From NCBI RefSeq assembly GCF_000013345.1, contig NC_007777.1:2976001-3040000 (forward strand): a DNA stretch of 64,000 bases. Reading direction: 5' to 3'. Positions 9,561 to 18,610 of the stretch are shown here, piece after piece; position 1 is the stretch's first letter, and every line of letters starts with the position of its first letter. A program made the translations under genes and the position numbers. The notes below the pieces were generated by a model, which was not told where the DNA came from, made no database searches, and saw only the letters and a list, made by a program, of their open reading frames with translations. This stretch comes from Frankia casuarinae (GTDB lineage: Bacteria; Actinomycetota; Actinomycetes; Frankiales; Frankiaceae).

Positions 9561-9893
9561 TCGCACCGTGTGCAGGGTGTCGAACCACACGAACGCCCCG
9601 GTCAGGGCCAGGGGTGCCAGCAGCGCACGGAACTCGGCGTTCTCGTTGGTCTTCGCGTCGATCTCCCGCTGGCCGACCATCGCCCCGGCGCCGGGGGAAA
9701 CGACCCCGAGCAGGTGAACCTGGCTGCCATCGGCACGTGTCGCCCCCCGGCCGGTCTCCCGTCCACCGCGTACGCCCGCACCGGGAACAGCCGCACCACT
9801 GTTCACGTCCACCGCCCCGGGCGGGGACGCCGCGGTACCAGCGACCACATCCGCGAGATCAGCCGGCATGTCGGCGAGCGGCGGGTCAAGCAA
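9561..9893 (-). pseudogene. ISAs1-family transposase fragment
   Basis: The segment reading VHLLGVVSPGAGAMVGQREIDAKTNE then LALTGAFVWFDTLHT (in separate stretches) matches the central catalytic region of ISAs1/H-repeat transposases. Both ends are missing. It directly abuts the truncated CYTH gene. Confidence 0.6.
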
Positions 9894-9947
9894 CGCGACC
9901 GCAAGCGCCTGATCGTCGGCCCTGTCGAGGAACCGGCGGATCGTCGA

Positions 9948-10262
9948 CTAATCCGGCAGCAGATGCCCGCTCCACGAATTCCACGGCAGCCGTAACCGGA
10001 CCCGCTCCGCCCACGTCGTGGCCGCCAGCCATTCCGTCACCACCACGCTCGCCGGCACGTCGCCGTCCGATGCAGCTCCACCGTACGGCGCACCATCCGA
10101 CGGCGCACCATCTGAGACACCGTCGGCTGCCGCCCGCCACCGGACGCGGCGTGGGTGAGGCGGAAGCGGTAGCTGGCGGCGGTCTGGCCGGTACCGAAAC
10201 GGTTCGTAACGCAATGCGATGACCTCGGTGTCGCAGCCGCCGCAGCGCAGCACCTCGGCCAT
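9948..10262 (-). CDS. Small hypothetical protein
   Basis: A 104-aa frame with ATG at 10262 and GGAGGCG about 15 nt upstream. It has a CGGC pair at the N-terminus and a duplicated Ser-Asp-Gly-Ala segment in the middle. I do not recognise a family. It lies among remnants and may itself be one. Confidence 0.3.
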   Translation of the reverse strand: MAEVLRCGGCDTEVIALRYEPFRYRPDRRQLPLPPHPRRVRWRAAADGVSDGAPSDGAPYGGAASDGDVPASVVVTEWLAATTWAERVRLRLPWNSWSGHLLPD

Positions 10263-10435
10263 CTACACGGGAGTTATCGCCTCCGGATCGTCGACGATTA
10301 GCCGGGCGCCCCGCCACCGTTGCGTACAAGGTGGCCGGGGCCGTCTGGTCCGTCACGCGTCACTCTTCTCGGAGGCGGACGGGCGCGGCGCGAGCGGGAG
10401 CGAGTGTGGCGAGGGCCGCGGTGGGCACGTCCGGT

Positions 10436-10473
10436 GTGGGTGGGGTGAGCCCCCCGAGACTCACCCCACCCAC
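10436..10473. terminator. Perfect 14-bp hairpin
   Basis: Bases 10436-10449 and 10460-10473 are exact inverted repeats with a 10-nt loop. No T-run follows. The surrounding DNA has no supported gene, so it may be a relic terminator or a small repeat element. Confidence 0.5.
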
Positions 10474-10824
10474 GCCGAAGGCCAGTCATCGCTGGCATGC
10501 GGCGGTCACTGGCCGAGCCGTCGCCACCAGGCACTGATGGACGGCGGTCGGCTGCGCCGAGCCGCGACCTTGGCTGAGGCTGCGGCTCAGCCGTCGTCGT
10601 CATCGCCGTTGATGGTGGTTGGGTTCACGGCCGCTCCCTTCTGCCGGGATCGGGACTCGCGGTCACGGCGAACATCCGCCGGCCGGCCCGTCACCCGGAG
10701 GGCGACCGTCAGCGCACGGGCGCACGCTGAGCACGAAGCGAGAACGAAAGCCCGCTCCCAGCACCGCACCGCCAGGGGCTACAGACATCACCGCCGACAC
10801 GAGCCATGGACGTCACCGACCGAC
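10474..10824. other. Gap without a supported gene
   Basis: I see no gene with a credible start, ribosome site and family match. On the minus strand a very short frame ends in a run of four Asp codons (about 10587-10630), which is not enough to call. Confidence 0.35.
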
Positions 10825-10920
10825 GGCGTCACGAACGGCAGGCGTCACGAACGGCAGGCGTCACGAACGGCAGGCGTCACGAACGGCAGGCGTCACGAAC
10901 GGCAGGCGTCACCAGCAGCC
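10825..10920. repeat. 16-bp tandem repeat, five perfect copies plus one degenerate
   Basis: GGCGTCACGAACGGCA repeats exactly at 10825, 10841, 10857, 10873 and 10889, then decays at 10905. There are no spacers, so it is a minisatellite, not CRISPR. A 16-bp period changes reading frame each unit, which argues against a coding role. Confidence 0.92.
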
Positions 10921-11094
10921 GCGGAGGTCACCGACGGCGGGCGTCACTGGTCCCAGTCAGTCTCGGAAAGAACGAGTGGGCGCCGGTTCCAGGAGTGCCG
11001 CGAACGCATGTTCGTGGGATCAAAGTCGAGCAGGACGCCTGGCCGACCCCGGCGGCACGGACCGCACCCGCCCGGCGGCGGGGACTGACCCTCG

Positions 11095-11670
11095 TCAGCC
11101 CGCCTGTGCCTTGGCGGCGGCCTTCATCGCCTTCTTGTACTCCCGGACCTGGTCACGGGTGGCAACGTCAGTGATGTCCGCGATGGAGCGGAACGTGCCC
11201 TCGTCCCCGAACGGCGCGGAGGCCTCCCGCCATCCCGGTGGGGTCACGCCAAGCTGTTTACCCAGCAGCGCCACAAAAATCTTGGCCTTCTGCTGACCGA
11301 ACCCCGGCAGCGCCGCCACCCGCCTCAGCAGTTCCTTACCGTCGGCCGCGGTCGTCCACACGCGGGCCGCGTCGCCGTCGTAGGTGTCCACGATGAGCTG
11401 ACACATGGCCTGTACCCGCTTGGCCATCGAGCCAGGGAACCGGTGCAGCGCCGGCACCTGCGAGAAGATCGCGCCCAGGGCGTCAGGGTCGTACTTCGCC
11501 AACTCCTCCGCATCCAGCGGCTGGCCGAGGCGTCGGGTCAGCTCATGGGGCGCGGCAAAGGCACGCTCAAGAGGAATTTGTTGATCCAGCACCATCCCGA
11601 TCAGCAACGCCAACGGATCGCTCGTCAGCAACTCGTCCGCCTCGGCGATCTGGCTCAGATGCAATCCCAC
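11095..11670 (-). CDS. HhH-GPD family DNA repair protein (intact copy)
   Basis: A DNA-glycosylase-like protein of 191 aa. It has the helix-hairpin-helix motif LPGFGQQKAK near residue 125 and the N-terminal signature LHLSQIAEADELL followed by LALLIGMVLDQQIP. I chose the GTG at 11668-11670, whose product VGLHLS matches all partial copies elsewhere in the window; a longer frame upstream has no family match. An NYN remnant lies upstream on the same strand. Its first about 30 codons recur at 14.6, 38.4, 41.7, 42.9, 46.1, 53.2 and, weakly, 56.1 kb. The break always falls at the VLDQQ codons, which marks this gene as an integration target. Catalytic role is inferred from the fold only. Confidence 0.85.
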   Translation of the reverse strand: MGLHLSQIAEADELLTSDPLALLIGMVLDQQIPLERAFAAPHELTRRLGQPLDAEELAKYDPDALGAIFSQVPALHRFPGSMAKRVQAMCQLIVDTYDGDAARVWTTAADGKELLRRVAALPGFGQQKAKIFVALLGKQLGVTPPGWREASAPFGDEGTFRSIADITDVATRDQVREYKKAMKAAAKAQAG

Positions 11671-11716
11671 GCCAACACCGTAGCCGACCGCATCGCATCC
11701 GCCGCCCGGTCGTTGA

Positions 11717-11961
11717 TCAGGTTGTGTAGTCGGTGTAGTCCCGACAGGCGGCGTAGTCGTCGGCATCCAGGTAGTGGCACCAGGGTGACTGTGAATCGGG
11801 GAAGCGAAGTCGACTGGTGCCCTTCCAACTCGCAACCTCGACGTGGCGACCAAGATCCCTCACGGTCCATGTCGGCCCGAGGTGCCCGAGGGCAAGAACG
11901 CGGTGCAAGCGGAGAGATGGACGTTCTGGTAGTCCAGGAAGACAGCGACTCGTGGGGTCAT
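11717..11961 (-). pseudogene. NYN-domain (PIN-like RNase) protein remnant
   Basis: The ATG at 11961 begins a typical NYN start (VAVFLDYQNVHLSA). The C-terminal part (VEVASWKGTSRLRF, then YLDADDYAACRDYTDYT) lies in another frame only a few dozen codons later. The central catalytic part is deleted and the frame is broken. A longer relic of the same gene is at 51215-51770. Confidence 0.7.
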
Positions 11962-11977
11962 GACGTAGCCGACCTCG

Positions 11978-12011
11978 AAAAAGGCCCCGCCAGTCCCGGA
12001 GGACGGCGGGG
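11978..12011 (-). terminator. Rho-independent terminator (minus strand), copy 1
   Basis: CCCCGCC (11985-11991) pairs with GGCGGGG (12005-12011) and a run of T follows on the minus strand. The same terminator recurs at 43255-43290, a sign of copied DNA. Confidence 0.65.
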
Positions 12012-12354
12012 AGTAAGTGGCTCTCTGGGCCGTCAAACGCCGGCACGGTCGCCCGCTGCCGACCTTCGCTCCAGCAGCCGCCAACCGGATCGTGACGCTA
12101 CGCAGCCAGGCCGGCGCGGACCGTCTCGTTCCACTGAACCCGTCGAGCGCGGGCCACTTACCCAGGCACCGGCCCCGCCGAAATCGACGATCACCGTCGT
12201 GTGGTTCACCGCCGCGCGTCCGACGTCGTCCGCTCGTCTCATTCGATGAACCGCGGCCGAGCCAGAGACACCCCGGCACCATCCACCTCGGCGACCCCGT
12301 CCCCTCGGGCGGTCCCCGCAGCTGGGTAACCGGCGCGATGCGCCAGGCTCCCGC
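12012..12354. other. Gap without a supported gene
   Basis: Several open frames cross this stretch but none has a family match or a good ribosome site. It is probably debris between the NYN and MarR remnants. Confidence 0.35.
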
Positions 12355-12790
12355 TCAGGGCTGGGCGAGGCGGGTGACGAAGTCGGCCACGATCGCCAGC
12401 TCGGCGTCGTCGTAGCGGCCGAGCGACTCCATCAGGCCGGCTCCCTTGGAACCGTAGAACGCGCCCAAGTCCGCGGCGATCCGCTCCCGGCGCGGGACAG
12501 GATGGCCTTCCTCCGGTTCTCGGCGGAGCGCTCCCGGCGGACGTGACCGACGCGCTCGAGGCGGTCGAGCGCTCCGGTGACAGTGCCGGTCCGCAGGCCG
12601 CTCAGATCGGCCAGCCGCCCTGGTGTCAGCGGTCCGCGCATCTCGCGCAGTGTCAGAACGGCGCGTCGCTCGTGCCGAGTTCGATCTCCTTCGCCCCCTC
12701 GTGGCTGTAGAGGACCGCTCCTGCGATCAACCGGACGACCGCGGCGAGGACGTCCGTATGTCACGATCAAGGGGGGTGCGTCGTCAGATC
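12355..12790 (-). pseudogene. MarR-family regulator, frameshifted
   Basis: Three consecutive pieces in different frames rebuild a MarR protein: TDVLAAVVRLIAGAVLYS, the winged helix (LADLSGLRTGTVTGALDRLE), and the C-terminus (IAADLGAFYGSKGAGLMES) ending at the stop at 12355. At least two frameshifts separate them. It diverges from the epimerase/ECF41 operon. Confidence 0.72.
12759..12785 (+). promoter_or_regulatory. ECF41-type promoter (TGTCACG-N16-CGTC)
   Basis: TGTCACG at 12759-12765 and CGTC at 12782-12785 match the known ECF41 consensus closely. The predicted transcription start falls at or next to the ATG at 12794, suggesting a leaderless, autoregulated message for the epimerase and sigma factor genes. 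Confidence 0.7.
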
Positions 12791-12793
12791 GGC

Positions 12794-13669
12794 ATGAGTA
12801 GGATTGTGATCACCGGATCCACTGGCGTCATCGGGCGGCGCGCCATCCGGGAGCTGCACGCCACCGGCCACCACGTGAGGGGCGTAACCCGGTCCGCGCC
12901 CGGCCGCGAGCGGCTGGCCAGCCTTGGGGTCGATGCCGTCGACGCCGACGTCTTCGACGAGGCTTCGCTGAGCCGGGCCTTCGACGGGGCGGAGGTCGTC
13001 ATCAACCTGTTGACCCACATCCCGAGCGCCGATCGTATGGCCGACCCGTCAGCCTGGGCCGAGAACGACCGACTGCGCACGAAGGCGTCGGCGGCGATCG
13101 CACGGGCGGCCCAGGCCGCCCGTGCGCGCCGGCTCGTCCAGGAGTCGATCGCGTTCGTCTATGCCGACGGCGGCGACGCGTGGCTCGACGAGGACGCACC
13201 GCTCGCGGGGGGCGGCGTGACAACGTCCGCGCTGACCGCCGAGGATCACGCGCGCGAGATGTTCGACGGCGACACCGTCGTGCTGCGCTTCGGGCTGTTC
13301 CTCGGACCGGACAGCGGCTCCACGCTGGCCACTGTGGAAGCCGCACGGCGGGGAACTTCGATCGCGGCCGGACCACCCGGCGCCTACCGGCCGACGCTCT
13401 GGCTGGAGGACGCGGCATCGGCCGTCGCCACTGCACTGAGCGTCCCCGCCGGGACCTACAACGTCGCTGACGCCGACCCACCTACAAACGCCGAGATCGA
13501 TGCCGCGTTGGCCGCCGCCGTCGGGGTCACGGCACTGCGGCCGAGGACGCCAGGGGACGGGCCGATGAGCCGCTCCCAGCGGGTGTCGAGCCGACGGCTG
13601 CGCGAGGCGGGCGGCTGGGCGCCGCGCCTGCGCGCGGGTACGGAGATCTGGGGCCGGATCACCACATGA
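12794..13669 (+). CDS. NAD-dependent epimerase/dehydratase-family oxidoreductase
   Basis: Rossmann-fold protein of 291 aa with an N-terminal nucleotide site (GSTGVIG, residues 7-13) and an atypical SDR fold; the usual YxxxK catalytic pair is not obvious. I chose the ATG at 12794 because the Rossmann strand begins immediately and the ECF41 promoter lies just upstream. The stop overlaps the start of the sigma factor gene by 4 bp, so the two are co-translated. Epimerase-like oxidoreductases are one of the three gene types typically paired with ECF41 sigma factors. Confidence 0.85.
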   Translation: MSRIVITGSTGVIGRRAIRELHATGHHVRGVTRSAPGRERLASLGVDAVDADVFDEASLSRAFDGAEVVINLLTHIPSADRMADPSAWAENDRLRTKASAAIARAAQAARARRLVQESIAFVYADGGDAWLDEDAPLAGGGVTTSALTAEDHAREMFDGDTVVLRFGLFLGPDSGSTLATVEAARRGTSIAAGPPGAYRPTLWLEDAASAVATALSVPAGTYNVADADPPTNAEIDAALAAAVGVTALRPRTPGDGPMSRSQRVSSRRLREAGGWAPRLRAGTEIWGRITT

Positions 13670-14505
13670 CCATTCTGGAGCGCTTCACGCAGGCACGCCC
13701 TCGGCTGCTACGGCTCGCATACAGCGAGCTCGGTGACCTCGGCGAGGCCGAAGAAGTGGTCCAGGATGCCTGGCTGCGGCTCGCGCGCGCGGACCACGCG
13801 GCAATCGAGAACCTGGATGGCTGGCTGACCACGGTCGTCGCTAGGCTCGCCCTTGATCGCCTCCGGTCCGCTCGGGCGCGCCGCGAGATCTACGTCGGCC
13901 CGTGGCTCCCAGAGCCGCTCGGGTCGGGTGACCCGGCAGACCGTGTCACGCTCGACGAATCCGTCAGCTACGCCTTGCTAGCGGTGCTCGAGCAGCTCTC
14001 ACCGGCGGAACGCACGGCGTTCGTGCTGCACGACGTGTTCGACATACCGTTCGGCGAGGTCGCCGAGGTGGTCGGCCGCACGCCCGAGGCAGTGCGGCAG
14101 CTCGCGGCGCGTGCCCGCCGCCACGTCAGGCGCGAGCACTCGCGTTTCGTGGCCTCGGGTGAGGAGCACGATCGCGCCGTACGGGCGTTCGCGCTGGCAG
14201 TGGCCGAGGGCGACCTCGGCGGTCTCCTCGCCGTTCTCGACCCGGATGTCGTCTGGAGGTCGGATGGCGGCGGTCACGCGGTAGCGGCACGCAGACCGCT
14301 GCACGGCGACATTCGGGTCGCGCGAGCATGGGTGGCGCTTAGCCGCAGGCTCGACCACCCGATCGAGACCACGCTCAACGGGCAACTCGGGCTGGTGATC
14401 CCGAGTCACGACGGCCACCGCGCAGCGCTTTCGTTCGCGGTGAGTGACAATCGGATCACGCGCATCGACGTGGTCCGCAATCCGGAGAAGCTGCGACGAA
14501 TCTGA
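13666..14505 (+). CDS. ECF41-group sigma factor with SnoaL-like C-terminal domain
   Basis: A 279-aa sigma factor: sigma-2 at residues 5-72, sigma-4 at about 105-155, and a SnoaL-like extension from 165. Two ECF41 hallmarks are present: the DGGG motif (200-203) and a C-terminal NPEKL (273-277). In this group the C-terminal domain, not a separate anti-sigma factor, tunes activity. It overlaps the epimerase gene by 4 bp. The promoter at 12759-12785 suggests it transcribes its own operon. Confidence 0.92.
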   Translation: MTILERFTQARPRLLRLAYSELGDLGEAEEVVQDAWLRLARADHAAIENLDGWLTTVVARLALDRLRSARARREIYVGPWLPEPLGSGDPADRVTLDESVSYALLAVLEQLSPAERTAFVLHDVFDIPFGEVAEVVGRTPEAVRQLAARARRHVRREHSRFVASGEEHDRAVRAFALAVAEGDLGGLLAVLDPDVVWRSDGGGHAVAARRPLHGDIRVARAWVALSRRLDHPIETTLNGQLGLVIPSHDGHRAALSFAVSDNRITRIDVVRNPEKLRRI

Positions 14506-14592
14506 AAAGCATGGGGACGAGGCGCTGAGTCGCACCGAGCGCGACCACTCTCCCGCGCTCCACCCGAGAGATGTTCCAACGACGTTCCTTGT

Positions 14593-14694
14593 TTATCCGG
14601 CTTGCTGGTCTAGGACCATGCCCACCAGGAGCGCCAGGGGGTCCTCGGTGATGAAGGCGTCCGCCTCTGGATCGCCGGACAGGTGCAGGCCCAT
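14593..14694 (-). other. HhH-GPD 5'-end mimic A (att-like site beside recombinase 1)
   Basis: An ATG frame of 33 codons (MGLHLSGDPEADAF, then LALLVGMVLDQQAG and stop) copies the start of the HhH-GPD protein and breaks at the VLDQQ codons. It lies 61 bp behind the recombinase stop, after a hairpin. On the distal side it joins a GTTCCTTGTTTATCCGGCTTG arm shared with sites B, F and G. I read it as an integrase attachment site that carries a replacement 5' end of the target. Confidence 0.75.
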
Positions 14695-14719
14695 GCCCGT
14701 CAGGGTATCCACGACGAAT

Positions 14720-14749
14720 ACCCCGCCGGACTGGTGCGTCCGGCGGGGT
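14720..14749 (-). terminator. Recombinase 1 terminator hairpin
   Basis: An 11-bp perfect stem (ACCCCGCCGGA with its complement) and 8-nt loop lies between the recombinase stop and the ATG of mimic A. An identical copy is at 53243-53272 and a related one at 38438-38463. Confidence 0.7.
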
Positions 14750-16234
14750 GGGGCGTCAGGGACGCCAGACCACTTCCACCCGTTCGGGGTCGAAGCGGTT
14801 CGTTGGGCCGTCAGCCGCCTTCAGTACGACGGCCTCGATGACGGTACTAATGATCTCCCAGCGCTGCTCCAGCTCCAAAGAGGGCCAGCCCTCGGCCAGG
14901 TTCGTGACCTTGGGGCCGGTGTGGGCGCGTAGCCACTCGGCCTGCTCCGCCCTCAGGTGCAGGATGGATTGCTCCTGCTCGCGCACACGGGGGAAGACGT
15001 ACGGGCCGGGCAGCTCGTCCCGGTCATAGGCACCCATGAGTTTCGCGATCTTGGCCTCCGCCTTGGCCAACTCGCCCGCCCTTGGCCACCTGCCCACCTC
15101 GGCCTCGACGTCGCGGCCTGCCAGGTAGGCCAGGACCAGCTCGGAGACAAGGTCATCAACATGGCGGCCTGTGACGCCGACCTTGCCGCACCCGCCCGCG
15201 GTGACGGCCTTGCAGGCGTAGTGGTGCTTGCCCCACCGCCGGTCGTAGCCGCCCATCAGGTGGCGGCCGCGGAACCCGCAGCAGATGATCCCGGACAGCA
15301 GATACTTCCGTCCGCCGATGTGGACGTGCTTGGAAACCCGGCTGGGGTCGCGGAGCTTCGCCACCACCGCCTCCCAGACATCCAGGTCCAGGATGGGCTG
15401 CTGCTGGCCCTTGACCGGCTGGCCGTCCGCGTCCACCACGTAGCGCTTCTCCAGCGGGACGGAGGTCGGGCCGTACACCCGGTAGCCGACGATGCGCGGG
15501 GACAGGTAGATGTTGCGCAGGACGGGTTTTTGCCACTTCTTGCCCATGGCGCTGGCGATGCCAAGATCGTTCCACTGGCGACAGATGGTGTGGAGGCCGA
15601 CGCCGGCCAAGATCTGATCCGCCCCCGCGACCAGGAGCGCCGCCGCCGGTTCGTCCTTGGTTTCCTTGTCGGCCAGCCAGCCGAAGGCACGGTTGCCCCC
15701 GACGGTAATGCCGGCCTGGGCCATGGCGAGGTGCTTGCGCCGAACCCGCTTGGAGGTGTCCAGGGACTGCCGCGCCTTGAGGGTGACGACGATCCGGGCC
15801 ACGTCCCGCCCGTTGTCGGTGAGCAGGTCCAGGCTGCCGGAGATGTCAATGATGGGCCGCCCGTACTGGGTGACGACCTCGATGGCGTCTTCCAGGTCGC
15901 GCTGGTCCCGGGTGAGGCGGTCCACGTCAGCCACGACGATGCCGTCCAGGCGCTCCCCGTTGCGGGCGACGCCCCGCCGCAGGTCCCGCAGCACTTCCTC
16001 GTACTTCGGCCGGACGACGCGGTAAATGATCGTCCCATCCGGTTGCCGGATGCGGCGCTTCTTCCAGGCGGAGGTGTCAGGCTCGTCATAGGGGGCGTCC
16101 AGGAGGACGCCGCCGCGGCTCTCCACGAACGTCCGGCAGTCTTTTAGTTGGGTCTGCCGGTTGTTGATGTCCAGGCCGGACAGGACGGCGCGTTTCCTCG
16201 CCTCCGGCATAGTCTCCAGGTCCTTGGGGTCAAT

Positions 16235-17275
16235 GAGCCTTTCCCGGTAACGATTCGTCACGTGACGTGATCGCAATGGTGTGTTGGTGTGTTGGGTGTC
16301 AGGCGGTTCTGCGGTGCTCGGTGTGGAGGATGACGAGGGCGGCTTTCACGACAAGTCCGATCTTCCAGGGGTCGATCGTGATGTTGTGGAGGAGTCGGAA
16401 GGTGCCTTTGAGCAGGGCGTTCGCGCGTTCACCGACGGCGCGTAGCGCGTTGTGGATCCGGTTGTGCGCTTTCTGTTCGTCGGTGAGGGTGCCGCCCTTG
16501 GGCTTCTTGTACGCGGTCGCGAGCGGCCCGGCCGGGTTGCCCAGCCCTTCGTAGCCGAGGTCGAACAGCACCTCGTGCAGGTCGGCGGTCCACTCGGCGA
16601 GAACCGGCAGCGCCCCGGAGGCTTTCAGGGCGGTCGAGTCGTGCTCGCGGCCGGGCCGCACGTCGGAGACCCACAGTGGCCAGCCGTCGTCCGGGGCGGA
16701 GAGCACCTGGATGTTGCCACCGTGGTTGGAGATCGTGCCGGACCACCACAGGTCCACGCCTTCGGTCGGGCCGGGCATGCGTAGCCGGTCGGTCTCGATG
16801 ACCGTGCCGTCAACGATGAGATGCTCGTAGCCGGCGACCCTGGCCCGCATCAGCGCTTCACGCAGGTCCGGGGCCTGCCAGGCGAGCACGGCGACTCCCT
16901 CGTGCAGGTAGCGGTAGCCCACCGACCGGGACACCCCATGATCGGAGAAGAGCCGCCTGGCCCTGGTGCCGTCACAGAACCAGCGCAGGACCATCACGGC
17001 CTGTTCCAACGCGGACAGCGTCCGGGTGCCCTTGCGGGTACCACGACGTTGACGCTCCGCCACGAGAAGACCCGCCAGACGGAAAACGGTGTGATCGCCG
17101 AACGGCAGCTCGGCGGTGTATGTGAAACTCATCGAGGCGTGGGGTTCCTTCGGAGTTGCTCTTTGGTCGGAACAACTTCCTACCGGAGCCCCGCGCCTTC
17201 ATCGTCTCCACCCCCAGGGACGCTCACACCCAGCGACGCTCACGGAGCGTCACCAAACGTTGCAGGGAAAGGCTC
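16235..17275 (-). mobile_element. IS5-family (ISL2 group) insertion sequence, copy 1 (1041 bp)
   Basis: Ends are GAGCCTTTCCC and its inverse, flanked by AAT on both sides (16232-16234, 17276-17278). The A-N-T duplication is typical of the ISL2 group. A same-length copy with the same transposase is at 32460-33500, flanked by ACT. Confidence 0.9.
16299..17132 (-). CDS. IS5-family (ISL2 group) transposase, copy 1
   Basis: A 277-aa DDE transposase with an N-terminal HTH_Tnp_4-like region (DHGVSRSVGYRYLHEGV), DDE signatures around LIVDGTVIETDRL, and a C-terminal ERANALLKGTFR glutamate region. The product is identical to that at 32603-33436. It sits inside recombinase 1 in the same orientation. 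Confidence 0.93.
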   Translation of the reverse strand: MSFTYTAELPFGDHTVFRLAGLLVAERQRRGTRKGTRTLSALEQAVMVLRWFCDGTRARRLFSDHGVSRSVGYRYLHEGVAVLAWQAPDLREALMRARVAGYEHLIVDGTVIETDRLRMPGPTEGVDLWWSGTISNHGGNIQVLSAPDDGWPLWVSDVRPGREHDSTALKASGALPVLAEWTADLHEVLFDLGYEGLGNPAGPLATAYKKPKGGTLTDEQKAHNRIHNALRAVGERANALLKGTFRLLHNITIDPWKIGLVVKAALVILHTEHRRTA

Positions 17276-17559
17276 AATCTCAAAGGACAACCGAAGCAGG
17301 GGCGCAAAGTTCAGGCCGGTGAGGTCGCCGAAATGCGCCCGCGTGAGCACACTGAGCCTTTTCAATCTCTGTTTGTCTGATTCTTTCGGCCGTTGAGGAT
17401 CACCAATTGACGAATTGAACGGGCACTGGTTCCGGTCGTTCCGTCATCTGGCGGCGGCGATAGTTGTTCGGGCGGTGGCCGGAGGGGTGCCGTAAATAGA
17501 GAAGTCCCCGGTAGATCACAGGGTGTCTACCCCACTGTGCCCTTGACCGAGGACTTCCG

Positions 17560-18333
17560 TTGCTAACCTACCCTGGTGTCGTCGACCTGCCCGAGTCGAC
17601 CCTGACCTTCCTCGCGGGGCTGCTGGCCGAGGACCGCGCCCAGCGTCGGACCTGGCGCAAGCTGCCCCCACCCGAGCAGGCACTCCTGGTGCTCGTCCAC
17701 CTCCGCAAGGGTGAACGCTACGAGCAGCTCGCCGAGGGCTTCCAGGTCAGTGTCGGCACCGTCCACAACTACATCCGCGAAGCCGTCCGCCTGCTCGCCA
17801 CTCACGGCCGGACCCTGCTCGCCGCGGTCTGGATCTTCGCGTGGACCCAGAGCAACTTCCTCATCCTCGACGGCACCGTCGTGCGTACCAACCGTGTCCG
17901 CGCGCACAACAAGCTGTACTACTCGGGCAAGCACAAGTACCACGGCATCAACCTGCAGGGCCTCACCGACCCCTACGGCCGGCTGATCTGGATCTCCGAA
18001 GGGCTTCCCGGCTCCGTCCATGACCTCACCGCGGCCCGGATGCACGACATTCTCGATCTGATCGACCGCTCGGAGCTCTACCTCTACGCGGACAAGGGCT
18101 ACGTCGGCGGCGAGGGCGACCGCCTCCTCGTCCCGATCAAGAAACCCAAGAACAACGACCTCCCCGACCGTGACAAGGAGGCCAACCGGACCCACGCCAC
18201 CACCCGCTCACAAGGCGAACGAGGATTCGCGGTCCTCAAGAACTGGCACATATTCGACCGTTTCCGTGGCTGCCCACGCCGCGTCGGCACCTTCGCCCAG
18301 GCCGCCCTCGTCCTCGCCACCGAGGGCCTTTAG
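17560..18333 (+). CDS. IS5-family DDE_Tnp_4 transposase (distinct element)
   Basis: A complete 257-aa transposase: N-terminal HTH (FQVSVGTVHNYIREAV), then LILDGTVVRTNRV, PGSVHDLTAAR and a C-terminal RSQGERGFAVLKNW. It is related to but clearly different from the ISL2 copies. Just upstream (17495-17557) nested inverted repeats (GAAGTCC/GGACTTC and GGTAGA/TCTACC) may mark its left end. I could not define the right end or a target duplication. Confidence 0.85.
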   Translation: MLTYPGVVDLPESTLTFLAGLLAEDRAQRRTWRKLPPPEQALLVLVHLRKGERYEQLAEGFQVSVGTVHNYIREAVRLLATHGRTLLAAVWIFAWTQSNFLILDGTVVRTNRVRAHNKLYYSGKHKYHGINLQGLTDPYGRLIWISEGLPGSVHDLTAARMHDILDLIDRSELYLYADKGYVGGEGDRLLVPIKKPKNNDLPDRDKEANRTHATTRSQGERGFAVLKNWHIFDRFRGCPRRVGTFAQAALVLATEGL

Positions 18334-18610
18334 GAAAACCAACTTTGAAATGGCTCACTGTCAAAGATCATAATCTTGTTATGAGCTTTCTCGGGGCCGA
18401 TTTTAGGCTCCACAGAGCTAAACCACGACCGCGAACCTGGCAGAGTTTTAGGTGGTTCGCCTATTGACGCCCCGCACCCGGCCTACGTCCCGGACGGAAC
18501 CGCCCGGATAACCCCGGCGATCTTGGCCCACTTGTCGGCGCTCAAGGTGGGGGCGCGCTGGAGCTGGAGGCGCACCCATTCGGCCGCTGTCACCACGTGC
18601 TCCGGCCGCT
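18334..18610. other. Gap, no gene seen
   Basis: The AT-richer left part contains the probable right end of the preceding IS. No frame here has family support. Confidence 0.4.

Larger units (their letters stand above)
14756..17350 (-). pseudogene. Large serine recombinase 1, split by an ISL2-type element
   Basis: A site-specific integrase-like recombinase. After removal of the 1041-bp IS and one 3-bp duplication the frame is continuous from a GTG at 17350 to 14756, giving 516 aa. The catalytic serine motif (LLRLSF) lies upstream of the IS; the resolvase core (VADVDRLTRDQRDLED), recombinase domain and zinc ribbon lie downstream. The IS separates the catalytic serine from the rest, so the gene is dead. 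The zinc ribbon has CCGFRG where CxxCG is expected, losing one cysteine. The uninterrupted part is 14756-16276. It ends next to HhH mimic A. Confidence 0.88.

Noticed and set aside
10825-10920. Short CRISPR array
   Set aside because: 16-bp units are directly contiguous with no spacers and no cas genes nearby.
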